Below are positions 1 through 6,085 of a DNA stretch of 7,619 nt, piece after piece. The DNA is from Candidatus Bathyarchaeota archaeon (lineage in GTDB: Archaea > Thermoproteota > Bathyarchaeia > Bathyarchaeales > WUQV01). The position numbers and the translations under genes were made by a program. Numbering within the stretch: position 1 is the first letter of the stretch; every line of letters begins with the position of its first letter. A model generated the notes under the pieces. It saw only the letters and a list, made by a program, of their open reading frames with translations, had not been told where the DNA came from and searched no databases. The stretch is taken from the NCBI GenBank assembly GCA_009889585.1, contig WUQV01000192.1, forward strand, positions 1-7,619, read 5' to 3'.

Positions 1-293
1 ATGACGAGTAGATCTCCCTTTTGAAGTTCATCAGCCCTTACCCTTACGATTTGATCGCCCTTACGTATAAGAACGCGATGGCTAGGGGTTATGGAGATCT
101 CACTATTTAAATAAGCTGGCTTAAGAACTATTAGCTCCCCATGAAACGGGTGTTCAAACGCCCGCAAGACCCTTCTGAAGAGGCCGTTGTGGCTAAAGAC
201 CTCTATAAGCTCGCCCCTTTTGAACTTAGATGCTACCTCATCGATTGTTAAGACGCCGTTAGAGGTCAATATAGGCGTGCCCTTCGGTAAGCA
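1..293 (-). other. Intein N-terminal (Hint) splicing domain, partial
   Basis: The frame switches from radical SAM sequence to CLPKGTPILTSNG, a classic intein block A with Cys1 as the first splicing nucleophile. Residues 67-74 of the insert read SITPSHRV, which holds the block B TxxH motif (T69, H72) that assists the first N-S acyl shift. It is followed by RADELQKGDLLV, a typical Hint-fold strand region. Blocks F and G, any homing endonuclease and the C-terminal HN dipeptide lie outside the window. Because Cys1 sits where the third cluster cysteine belongs, the first C-extein residue must be Cys for splicing to restore CX3CX2C. Call is based on both motifs in correct order and spacing. Confidence 0.9.
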
Positions 294-584
294 CCAGACG
301 CAGTCGAAATTACAAGACCACGTTGAGAACGTTAAGGCCGTGGATCCTGGCCAGTAATGGAAGAAGGGCTTTATCTCTATCGGCCTGCTCTCCAAAGCGC
401 TTAAATCTCCGTAGACGAGCGTGTAAAGCCTTCCGTTAACGTTAACTCGCGTCCTACAAAAGCCTCTTCCGCCGATCGGTATTACGCATCTACGTTCGCA
501 TAATGAACACTTAGCCCTTCCCTCAGCGAGCTTCTCGTAAAGGGCTGCCTCTCGTACGACCGGGCTCTGTAGCGCGAAGTTCAG
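1..584 (-). CDS. amrS: AmrS-like radical SAM protein, N-terminal extein plus start of an intein (partial, runs off the window)
   Basis: This is an open minus-strand frame from 596 to the window edge. The extein part carries VREAALYEKL, then a four-cysteine cluster (CSLCERRC ... GFC) and LVYG, PIEIKPFFHYWPGS and TFSTWSCNFDCVWC. This is the order seen in the AmmeMemoRadiSam-system radical SAM enzymes (pyruvate-formate-lyase-activase relatives), in which CX3CX2C binds the SAM-coordinating [4Fe-4S] cluster. The substrate is not known to me. Right at the third cysteine (codon 291-293) the homology stops and an intein begins, so the TIM-barrel remainder should lie beyond position 1. No ATG, GTG or TTG exists in frame before the conserved region. 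I used CTG (582-584) as a provisional start. An alternative is that the ATG at 600 was the start and a one-base insertion put it out of frame. It lies 29-41 nt behind the metalloprotease gene on the same strand, possibly co-transcribed. Family call is firm; start is uncertain. Confidence 0.88.
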   Translation of the reverse strand, partial: MNFALQSPVVREAALYEKLAEGRAKCSLCERRCVIPIGGRGFCRTRVNVNGRLYTLVYGDLSALESRPIEIKPFFHYWPGSTALTFSTWSCNFDCVWCLPKGTPILTSNGVLTIDEVASKFKRGELIEVFSHNGLFRRVLRAFEHPFHGELIVLKPAYLNSEISITPSHRVLIRKGDQIVRVRADELQKGDLLV

Positions 585-625
585 GGCCTTATCCCTTCAT
601 TAGAGTGAAGTAAGCCGATCTGTTT

Positions 626-1552
626 TTAATCATGAGGGATACTTAAAGGCTTTAATTTCGCTCTATCTAGCTCTTCCTTCCTCCTCTTAACCTCCTCACT
701 TATAAAGTAACTTATGTTCACATACCTTTCGATTCGTGTTATATAGTTAGGCCAATCGTTAAGAACTGCATCGAAAAACTCAAGAAAACCCATAATTTCA
801 ACTTCTTTCCTCGTGCTTTCTAATGGTTCTTCAGCTTCAGGAGTTATAGACTTTGAGACTTCCCTCTCTATTAATCTAGCGAAAGCCTCATTAATAGCAT
901 CCGTTTGATCATCAGTTAGATTAAACTCAAACCCTATCTTATGAATATCATCAAAAGTATTAGAGTGTATTAACTCATGAGTCAATACATGTAAAAATAC
1001 CTTTGGTTCACAGAATCCTATAGCAAATTGATTTCCTCTTAAGCATTCACCAAGCACAAGGCCGCCATAACTCAGCGCATCTACTAATTGAATTAAGAAA
1101 CTCTCGATCTTCCAAGGAATTCTTGTAACCTCTTCTATCCTAGAAGATACTGCATCTTCATGAATTCTCCAATAATCTTCAATCTCTTTCTTCATCTTCT
1201 CTAAGTAAGGTAGCTTCTCCATCCAATAAGCTTTATAAAACTCATACGTCTTTTGTAAAACTAACTTATACTTCGGCAAAAACTCTTTTGCACAATCAAT
1301 AAAGCCTAAGATAAAAGCATCATCCATAGTTTCTATATCTATAGATTTGCTAAGCGCATTAAAAAGGCATTTCTCCATAAATAAAAGTTGATCTTGTAAC
1401 ATATAGAAATCATATCGAACATCTCGTGGAATGATCTCTAAGAACTTCTGTCGATATTTCTCATTTCGTAAGTACGGATGTGTCTGATTACATATCTGAA
1501 GGTGATAATAGATGTTTAAGGGCAAGTTTATCTCAAATCTAACTTTCGTCAA
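626..1552 (-). CDS. Putative HExxH zinc metalloprotease, uncharacterised
   Basis: The 308-residue protein has HELIH at residues 192-196 within HVLTHELIHSNTF. It is followed 25 residues later by Glu222 in NEAFARLIE, which gives a gluzincin-like layout (two His and Glu as zinc ligands, Glu193 as catalytic base). The roughly 190 residues before it are mostly helical and rich in aromatic and charged residues, and I do not recognise a family. There is no signal peptide or clear membrane segment, so it is probably cytoplasmic. The start is TTG, with GAGGT six nt upstream (1559-1563) and an AT-rich box A near 1583-1595. Codons are much more AT-rich than those of its neighbours: a sampled 60-nt line (1261-1320) has 19 G/C against 34 in the FAD oxidase (4081-4140). 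This suggests separate acquisition. Peptidase activity is inferred from the motif only. The frame is intact. Confidence 0.8.
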   Translation of the reverse strand: MTKVRFEINLPLNIYYHLQICNQTHPYLRNEKYRQKFLEIIPRDVRYDFYMLQDQLLFMEKCLFNALSKSIDIETMDDAFILGFIDCAKEFLPKYKLVLQKTYEFYKAYWMEKLPYLEKMKKEIEDYWRIHEDAVSSRIEEVTRIPWKIESFLIQLVDALSYGGLVLGECLRGNQFAIGFCEPKVFLHVLTHELIHSNTFDDIHKIGFEFNLTDDQTDAINEAFARLIEREVSKSITPEAEEPLESTRKEVEIMGFLEFFDAVLNDWPNYITRIERYVNISYFISEEVKRRKEELDRAKLKPLSIPHD

Positions 1553-1630
1553 AGTACTACCTCAAATAAGGTTTACACCTATGTTTAAAAATTTTTCTGC
1601 ATCTATCCGTAAGAATTAACCTAAAAGGTA
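1553..1630. promoter_or_regulatory. Divergent promoter region with an AT-rich box A
   Basis: On the minus strand AAATTTTTAAACAT (1583-1595) is a good archaeal TATA-like element about 35 nt before the TTG start of the metalloprotease, with GAGGT at 1559-1563. The near-palindromic AT run could also serve the plus strand. Transcription sites are inferred, not seen. Confidence 0.5.
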
Positions 1631-1732
1631 ATGCGCTTAGCTCAAAGGATGTCCGTGCGGTGGGACTTGATAGAGACGGTAACTCAGAACTCCGTAAAGC
1701 TTATCTCCTTCCTTTCTAAGGATCTTACGGTC

Positions 1733-2065
1733 ATGAAGGAGAGGAGGAGAAGCCCGTTCGAAGAATTCTTCAAAGGATCTCTTTTCGAAGGGTTCGAAGA
1801 ACTCTTTAAGGCAGGCGAGTTTGAAGGAGGGTATTCGATTAGCGTCGTTCAAAGTGGTGGGAAGACTCATGTCAACGTGAAGGCTGGCAAGGGCGTTGAT
1901 ATCGCTAAGTTGAAGGAGGATTTAAGAAGGCAATACCCTAGGGCTGAAATAGTAATCGAAGGGGAGGAGCCGCTCGTAAGGGAGGTAAGCGAGAAAGAGG
2001 AGAAAAGGCCCTTAAGGCCTCATGAGAGGCGCGAGAAGAAGCCCTTAATTAGGGAGATAGATTAA
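1733..2065 (+). CDS. Small charged archaeal protein of unknown function
   Basis: The protein is 110 residues if translated from the ATG at 1733. The frame extends upstream to an ATG at 1631, which would add 34 residues. I prefer 1733: it gives a compact product beginning MKERRRSPFEEFFKG, has AAGGAT nine nt upstream and an AT-rich TAAAGCTTAT element near 1692-1701, whereas the ATG at 1631 has AAAGGT only 1-2 nt before it. The N-terminus is basic and then rich in Phe/Glu helices. A beta-alpha-beta-like middle follows (GYSISVVQSGGKTHVNVKAG, then DIAKLKEDLRRQYPRAEIVIEG). The tail is very charged and repeats a PL(V/I)RE motif (PLVREV and PLIREI). No catalytic motif is visible. The layout recalls small conserved archaeal proteins of unknown role, but I cannot name the family. 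No signal peptide or membrane segment. Confidence 0.7.
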   Translation: MKERRRSPFEEFFKGSLFEGFEELFKAGEFEGGYSISVVQSGGKTHVNVKAGKGVDIAKLKEDLRRQYPRAEIVIEGEEPLVREVSEKEEKRPLRPHERREKKPLIREID

Positions 2066-2126
2066 TACAAAGCGCCTTCTCAGTTATTCAACGTATTAGA
2101 TTTTGCAATTCTGCTTAGCTTAATCG

Positions 2127-2160
2127 TATAAACATTCGATTGCACAAATGAACTATGGAG
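2127..2160 (+). promoter_or_regulatory. Relic promoter and ribosome binding site of the FAD oxidase pseudogene
   Basis: TATAAA (2127-2132) and GGAGG (2157-2161) sit at the same distances from the start as the TATA-like element and Shine-Dalgarno site of the intact copy at 3861-3904. The offset is a constant 1740 nt, so the duplication included the control region. Confidence 0.5.
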
Positions 2161-2409
2161 GCGACCTAAATTCCAAGGATCGATTACCTGCTTTTGGCTA
2201 AGGAGGTCGAAGAGGCCATAGGCGCTGACAAAGCCTTCACGGAGCCGTTCGTGCGAATTTATTACAGCTGCGACTGGAGCGTTAAGCCTGCTTCAGACGT
2301 TTGCCCTTCAGATATAAGGGCACGTTAGGCGTAATCACCGAGGCGACGCTTTGAGTACTTAGCGAGATTACATTAAATCCCATGGCATGGTTAAAGTGGC
2401 TGAGGCTTA
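2161..2409 (+). pseudogene. Decayed, internally deleted paralogue of the downstream FAD oxidase
   Basis: From about 2157 to 2305 this aligns without gaps to 3897-4045 at a fixed offset of 1740 nt. The encoded peptide IDYLLLAKEVEEAIGADKAF matches VDYSLMAKEIEEAIGVDKVF of the intact gene, and TEPFVRIYYS follows as TEPFVRICYS. After DVC the alignment jumps: 2319-2349 (GTLGVITEATL) matches codons at about 4530-4560 (GTLGIITEATI), so roughly 480 nt are missing, including most of the FAD-binding domain. The junction is out of frame, with a TAG at 2326-2328. A TGA replaces the Arg codon just after the EATL segment, and a weaker match (MVKVAEA against LVKAAQA) continues to about 2406. The aligned upstream start is ATT (2170). 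No functional protein can be made. It looks like an old tandem duplicate that lost its middle by deletion. Confidence 0.88.
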
Positions 2410-2414
2410 AGTAG

Positions 2415-2564
2415 ACATTCCTTTCATCGCGTGTTAAACACCTTCATGACGTGAAGCAGGTTATTTCTGAAGGAGTTAAGGAGGATAAGCGGCTCGTTTT
2501 TAAGCAAGGATCCTTTATGGTGCCAACCGGCAACTTGTTCGTAAAAAAAGTGATATCGTATTAA
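2415..2564 (+). pseudogene. Unidentified C-terminal gene fragment
   Basis: An open plus frame of 49 codons reads RVKHLHDVKQVISEGVKEDK and continues RLVFKQGSFMVPTGNLFVKK to a TAA at 2562-2564. It has no ATG at its head and follows a TAG in the same frame. Its composition (charged helix, then a glycine-turn-rich strand region) looks like the end of a real soluble protein rather than random translation. It does not match the intact FAD oxidase or its flanks. I do not recognise it. It may be the tail of a gene fused to the pseudogene by the same deletion, or simply a chance open frame. Confidence 0.35.
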
Positions 2565-2572
2565 GCTATCGC

Positions 2573-3807
2573 TTAGACCTTCACATGGTATAGCTCGCTA
2601 CAAGGTAGCCTAGATCCTTTCTGACCAGTAGCTGGATGGTACCAGCTGGTCTGATAGGTTCGATAGTAAATGTCTACGGCCTGTCCATGCAAGGCCCACG
2701 TAAAGTAGTTTACTACAGTGATTGTAATGGCTGTTTGTTCGTATCCTACGGCAAAGTCTATGGGCACGGCCTTTTTAAGTAGTATGCTAGTTATCGTGCC
2801 TATAGGTACGGGTATGGTTATGGTGTTCATGAAGTTTTTAGTGATATCGGACAAGGCTACCGCTAGGTGCGGATCCCCTGCATTGACGCCTTGACCTATG
2901 AACCTCGCATAGTACTCTCCAACCTTCGGTAGCGTTACTGTAGGATCTCCTTTGCCAACCCTTAGCGTACTAGGTCTGAAGTCCACTAGATATACTTCAT
3001 GTTGATACCAGACGTATATGAGTCCATGCTCTGTCCAATACTCATAGCGACAGTACTCCCAACGAACCCTAGCCTGAACAGATATCCAATTCTCCTGGTC
3101 AAAGACTAGAGAAAATGATCGGTGTGAACTTGAAGTTGCTTGAGTTCTAGTTATCTCCGATATCACTATTTCCCAGCTGGTTAGATACATGCTAAGCCAG
3201 CTTCTAGTTATGCGGCCCATCACCATACCTACATTAACGAGTCCCTTAGATATTGATGACGTCCTCATGTTGGCTAAATTTACGAACTTCCACTCTTCAG
3301 CCCACTCCTCTACGAACCGCCGAATCCATCCTGTTAAGTATCCTGAGCCCATCGTTGAGCTGGCTTCAGAGCTTCTTCAGGTATCTCCTTCAAGGCCTTA
3401 ATTTCTAACTCTATTCTGGCTGGAGCCTTTGCTTCCTGCAAGCTTAGGGACGTTATCCCCATGTATAGCTTGTCATCCTTCATTATGGTGGCCATCGCCA
3501 CAGCTTGGATATACTATGGCTTCGTACTTCGCCATTTCCCTATTGTACTTAACCCAAGGATCCATTAGTTGGCTTAAGAACTACTTAAAGCTCAATCTGC
3601 CCATTTCGTCGGTTCTATCCTTCACCAGCAGCGCTTAGGCCCATCAGGCATGGGCATCCATACGTAGACGCAAGCCTTATGAGGTCCGCCCCCAGCATCT
3701 ACCACCCTAACGTTCACGTACAACGAGTCTAGCTCGCGAGCAAGGGCGTACGCTAGGGACGCGGTTAAAATAGTCGAGATGATGAGTACCAGTAAGCCCT
3801 TCTTCAA
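2573..3807 (-). pseudogene. Secreted surface-type protein broken by three frameshifts and a stop
   Basis: Reading leftward from a TTG at 3807 (GGAGGGAG four nt upstream), the first frame gives MKKGLLVLIISTILTASLAY, a clean signal peptide. Then comes LYVNVRVVDAGGGPHKACVYVW, and the frame ends at a TGA (3622-3624). A second frame resumes with LLVKDRTDEMGRLSFK. Together these resemble a carboxypeptidase-regulatory or Ig-like beta-sandwich (pattern V-V-D-G-P-A-V, then TDxxGRxxF). That frame has a TAG at 3581-3583 and later a TGA; a third frame runs 3495-3334 (ITSLSLQEAKAPARIELEIK) and a fourth from 3352 to 2573 (259 residues, Trp/Tyr-rich, with VGKGDPTVTLPKVGEYYARF). The intact ancestor would be about 400 residues, exported, probably cell-surface. 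No enzyme motif is seen. The last 780 nt remain open, so an N-terminally truncated product is conceivable but would lack the signal peptide. Confidence 0.78.
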
Positions 3808-3860
3808 GATGCTCCCTCCGTCAAAGCTACCGCATATACGCTTATCGATTTACGTTCATG

Positions 3861-3870
3861 TAAATTAAAT
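3861..3870 (+). promoter_or_regulatory. Box A (TATA-like) element of the FAD oxidase gene
   Basis: TAAATTAAAT lies about 45 nt before the proposed ATT start. A transcription start about 25 nt downstream would give a short leader that contains the Shine-Dalgarno site. Confidence 0.5.
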
Positions 3871-3896
3871 ACGCGGTCGAATGCGAATGAATTGAC

Positions 3897-3904
3897 GGAG
3901 GTGA
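3897..3904 (+). promoter_or_regulatory. Strong ribosome binding site that decides the start
   Basis: GGAGGTGA is a near-perfect complement of the archaeal 16S rRNA 3' end. It is 5 nt from the ATT at 3910 but 29 nt from the first in-frame ATG at 3934. The spacing therefore points to ATT as initiation codon. Confidence 0.7.
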
Positions 3905-3909
3905 CCTGA

Positions 3910-5385
3910 ATTCCAGACGTCGATTACTCGCTCATGGCGAAGGAGATTGAAGAAGCCATAGGCGTTGACAAGGTGTTCACGGAACCGTTCGTACGGATTT
4001 GCTACAGCCGCGATTGGAGCGTCAGGCCAGCGTCCGACGTTTGCCTCCCCGACTTAGTCGTACGGCCTACGTCGACGGATGATGTCGTCAACGTCGTTAA
4101 AATAGCCAATAGGCATAAGGCGCCGGTCGTGCCGTGCGGCGGCCTCACCGGAATGGCCGGAGGGGCCGTCCCTACGAAAGGCGGCATCGTCATCGACACG
4201 AAGGGGATGGACAAGGTCTTAGAGGTCGACGAGGCTAACTTGACCGCGACCGTTCAAGCTGGGATAACGATAGCGAAGTTGAACGAGGAATTGGAACGGT
4301 ATGGGCTGTGGTTCCCACACGACCCTGAGAGCAAGTTAGTGTCGACATTAGGAGCTGCAATAGCGTGTAGAAGCGATAGCACGTTTGGCATTAAGTACGG
4401 CAAGATAGAACAGGCGTTGATAAACTCCGTCGTCGTTACTGGTAGTGGTGACGCAATAAGGGTCGGACATCGTAAGACGCTCATCTCCTCATCTGGCTAT
4501 CAACTTCATTGGCTTTTTATAGCGTCAGAGGGAACGTTAGGCATAATCACGGAGGCGACGATCCGCGTATTTCCCAAGCCGAAGGCCAGAGCTATCGAGA
4601 TGATAGCATTTCCTAGCCTTGTGAAGGCAGCTCAAGCAGTCAATAGGATGGTTCAAGCTGGCATATCGTTAGAATCCGTGAACATCATGTGTAAGGATCG
4701 CTTTCGATATTATACGCATGAATATGCGATTAAGTACGGACGGGAGGCGAAGGCCCCTGAATGGGCGAAAGGCGTTTTATGTATGACGATTAATGGGGAT
4801 TTAGATGTCGTCAACTTCATGAGGGATTATGCTCTTAAGATATGCAAGGAGTTAGGAGGCTTTCCGATAGAGGAGCGAGAAATCGTCGACGCTTGGTGGA
4901 CGCATAAGCATACTCTTGCGTTCGAGCCGTTTAAACAAAGCTGGCCCGATAGCCAACGCTTGAGTAGATTCGGAGCTGCTGACGTTAGCATACCGCAGGG
5001 TAGGCTGGATGAAGCTTACGAGAGGTACAAGGAGCTCGTCTTTAAACACGGGCTTAACGTCCTCGGCATGAATGTATACGTCCAAGCCCCTTACTCCGTC
5101 CATACGAGCGTTAGCTTCGCCGTTTACGTCGACGATAAGGACCCTGACCAAGTACGTCGATTTTACGATTACGTAAGGGACATGGCGCTTTACGCCATTT
5201 CCGTCGGCGGCTCGATGACCTCTTACCAAGGCGATGGTGAGAAGTTCGGCGGCTTCTGCCGTGAGGAACACGGTGAGGCGTTCAAGTATATGACGATGAT
5301 AAAAGAAGCCTTCGACCCGAATGGGATAATGAACCCGGGCAAGAAGTTCGGGCCGCCGAAATGGATAAAGCAGGAAAGGAATTAG
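3910..5385 (+). CDS. FAD-binding oxidase of the GlcD / D-lactate dehydrogenase type
   Basis: The product is 491 residues from ATT (483 from the ATG at 3934). Numbered from that ATG, residues 39-215 form a PCMH-type FAD domain: PDLVVRPTSTDDVVNVVK, the pyrophosphate loop PCGGLTGMAGGAVPTKGG and the closing GTLGIITEATIRVFPKP. The FAD-oxidase C-terminal domain follows and ends with the signature FDPNGIMNPGKKF. The family oxidises 2-hydroxy acids such as D-lactate, glycolate or D-2-hydroxyglutarate to 2-oxo acids and passes electrons to a membrane or Fe-S partner. No Fe-S subunit is adjacent here. In the usual SxEHGDG motif the His is replaced: TSYQGDG, Gln432, which may alter substrate or metal use. 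There is no signal peptide, so it is cytoplasmic or peripheral. The start choice rests on the ribosome site, on the typical family N-terminus (PDVDYSLMAKE), and on the ATT kept in the pseudogene copy, where the ATG has become TTG. The substrate is unknown. Confidence 0.93.
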   Translation: MPDVDYSLMAKEIEEAIGVDKVFTEPFVRICYSRDWSVRPASDVCLPDLVVRPTSTDDVVNVVKIANRHKAPVVPCGGLTGMAGGAVPTKGGIVIDTKGMDKVLEVDEANLTATVQAGITIAKLNEELERYGLWFPHDPESKLVSTLGAAIACRSDSTFGIKYGKIEQALINSVVVTGSGDAIRVGHRKTLISSSGYQLHWLFIASEGTLGIITEATIRVFPKPKARAIEMIAFPSLVKAAQAVNRMVQAGISLESVNIMCKDRFRYYTHEYAIKYGREAKAPEWAKGVLCMTINGDLDVVNFMRDYALKICKELGGFPIEEREIVDAWWTHKHTLAFEPFKQSWPDSQRLSRFGAADVSIPQGRLDEAYERYKELVFKHGLNVLGMNVYVQAPYSVHTSVSFAVYVDDKDPDQVRRFYDYVRDMALYAISVGGSMTSYQGDGEKFGGFCREEHGEAFKYMTMIKEAFDPNGIMNPGKKFGPPKWIKQERN

Positions 5386-5471
5386 ACAAGCTACAGAAGC
5401 TGTTGAACGATCCTCTTAACGTATATCGAGTAACACTTAGAGGGGAGTTCTTCGATGCCCTTCTGCTTTAG
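5361..5471 (+). CDS. Short overlapping frame after the FAD oxidase, probably a remnant
   Basis: An ATG inside the last codons of the FAD oxidase opens a 36-codon frame (MDKAGKELDKLQKLLNDPLN and on to RGEFFDALLL) that ends at a TAG. The overlap resembles translational coupling, and the peptide looks like an amphipathic N-terminal helix. There is no clear ribosome site, and the frame breaks just before the prenyl-synthase remnant. It could be the head of a lost downstream gene or chance. I do not recognise it. Confidence 0.25.
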   Translation: MDKAGKELDKLQKLLNDPLNVYRVTLRGEFFDALLL

Positions 5472-5597
5472 CGGAAGATTCCAGGACCATGCCCTTTTGA
5501 GCGCGGATTTCATTCTCCATGATCCTTGATGTAGTTGCACGGCACGCAGATGTGAGAATCACACGAGCGCTGGCGGCCTTCGGAATGCACAAGTGAA

Positions 5598-5842
5598 ATG
5601 GGGAGCTCAGAGCTCGTAGGGATGGGAGAAACGTTGAGCGTAAATGAGTACATCGACATAATAGTGAGGGAGGCTATCTCTTTTTTGAGACTTTCGGCTA
5701 AGATTGGAGCCATAATTGGCGGACTCAAGAAGATGAAGCGCTATCCGACTACGTTAGGCTATTAGGCATAGCGTATCAAATCCAAGATGGCATCTTAGAT
5801 TTAGAGAAGAGCGTGATGATTACAGGCAAAGCATTTAAAGGA
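5598..5842 (+). pseudogene. Remnant of a polyprenyl (GGPP/hexaprenyl-type) diphosphate synthase
   Basis: The frame starting at 5598 reads GETLSVNEYIDIIVREAISF, then LRLSAKIGAIIGG. This matches the region before the second aspartate-rich motif of trans-isoprenyl diphosphate synthases. It then ends at a TAG (5763-5765). Shifting by one base at about 5723 restores TQEDEALSDYVRLLGIAYQI followed by QDGILDL, the second motif region. Loss of a single A in GGA-ACT explains the shift. The motif itself is damaged: the usual QDD is QDG, so a Mg-diphosphate ligand is gone. The N-terminal half with the first DDxxD motif is not recognisable upstream. In archaea the intact enzyme makes C20-C25 or longer prenyl diphosphates for ether lipids or quinones; this copy cannot. 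Homology fades at about 5810-5840, where it meets the oppositely oriented gene. Confidence 0.85.
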
Positions 5843-6070
5843 TTAATGAATACCAGCCTTCCATTCTTCAAGCTCTGGAGCCAAGCTCTTCCGAATCCTC
5901 TCGCCAGTATCAGGATCTATTTCCCCTAAGCCTATCATTATGTTTATTATGGCTCCCAACTCAGCGTAAACTATCAGAAGACGCTTAAAGTATTCGGTTT
6001 CCATTCGTCCTTTCTCCCTTAAAGCTTGAAGCCTTTCCCTCAATACTTGACCGAACTTCTCGATCTCCAT
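5843..6070 (-). CDS. Small helical protein of unknown function
   Basis: The protein is 75 residues from the ATG at 6070; an in-frame TTG at 6085 would add five. Neither has a strong ribosome site. It begins MEIEKFGQVLRERLQALREK, a charged amphipathic, coiled-coil-prone helix. A second, more hydrophobic helix follows (RLLIVYAELGAIINIMIGLG), then a short tail with GEIDPDTGERIRKSLAPELE. The pattern is that of small archaeal helical-bundle proteins, but I cannot name a family. The hydrophobic stretch is short and carries Glu, so it is unlikely to be a true membrane span. A pair of TTTTAA-type elements at 6112-6127 on the minus strand sits about 45 nt upstream and could be box A. Its 3' end abuts the decayed prenyl synthase from the other side. 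Good codon structure and a promoter favour a real gene. Confidence 0.6.
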   Translation of the reverse strand: MEIEKFGQVLRERLQALREKGRMETEYFKRLLIVYAELGAIINIMIGLGEIDPDTGERIRKSLAPELEEWKAGIH

Positions 6071-6085
6071 GGCGAGTTTGGTCAA

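Noticed and set aside
1637..1870. Minus-strand 77-codon frame opposite the small charged protein
   Set aside because: Fully antisense to a better frame, with no motif or ribosome site.
2573..3352. Treating the 259-codon frame as an intact independent gene
   Set aside because: Sequence upstream in other frames continues the same protein back to a signal peptide, and the ATG at 3352 has no ribosome site, so it is better read as the tail of a broken gene.
3189..3638. Plus-strand open frames of about 70 codons inside the surface-protein region
   Set aside because: They are antisense to the recognisable secreted-protein frames, low-complexity in Ser/Pro/Leu, and have no ribosome site.
4002..5271. 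Three minus-strand frames of 70-139 codons across the FAD oxidase
   Set aside because: They are mirror frames of a gene with firm homology on the plus strand; GC-rich codons leave few antisense stops.
5500..5597. Possible first aspartate-rich motif of the prenyl synthase (FILHDP and nearby DVVARHADV)
   Set aside because: Frames are broken and the match to the expected LIHDDxxD ... RRG pattern is too weak, so the pseudogene was not extended this far.
5510..5728. Minus-strand frame ending with a CxxC (HICVPCNYIKDHGE), possible zinc ribbon
   Set aside because: Most of it is antisense to the prenyl-synthase relic, and a single CxxC is not enough for a zinc-binding call.
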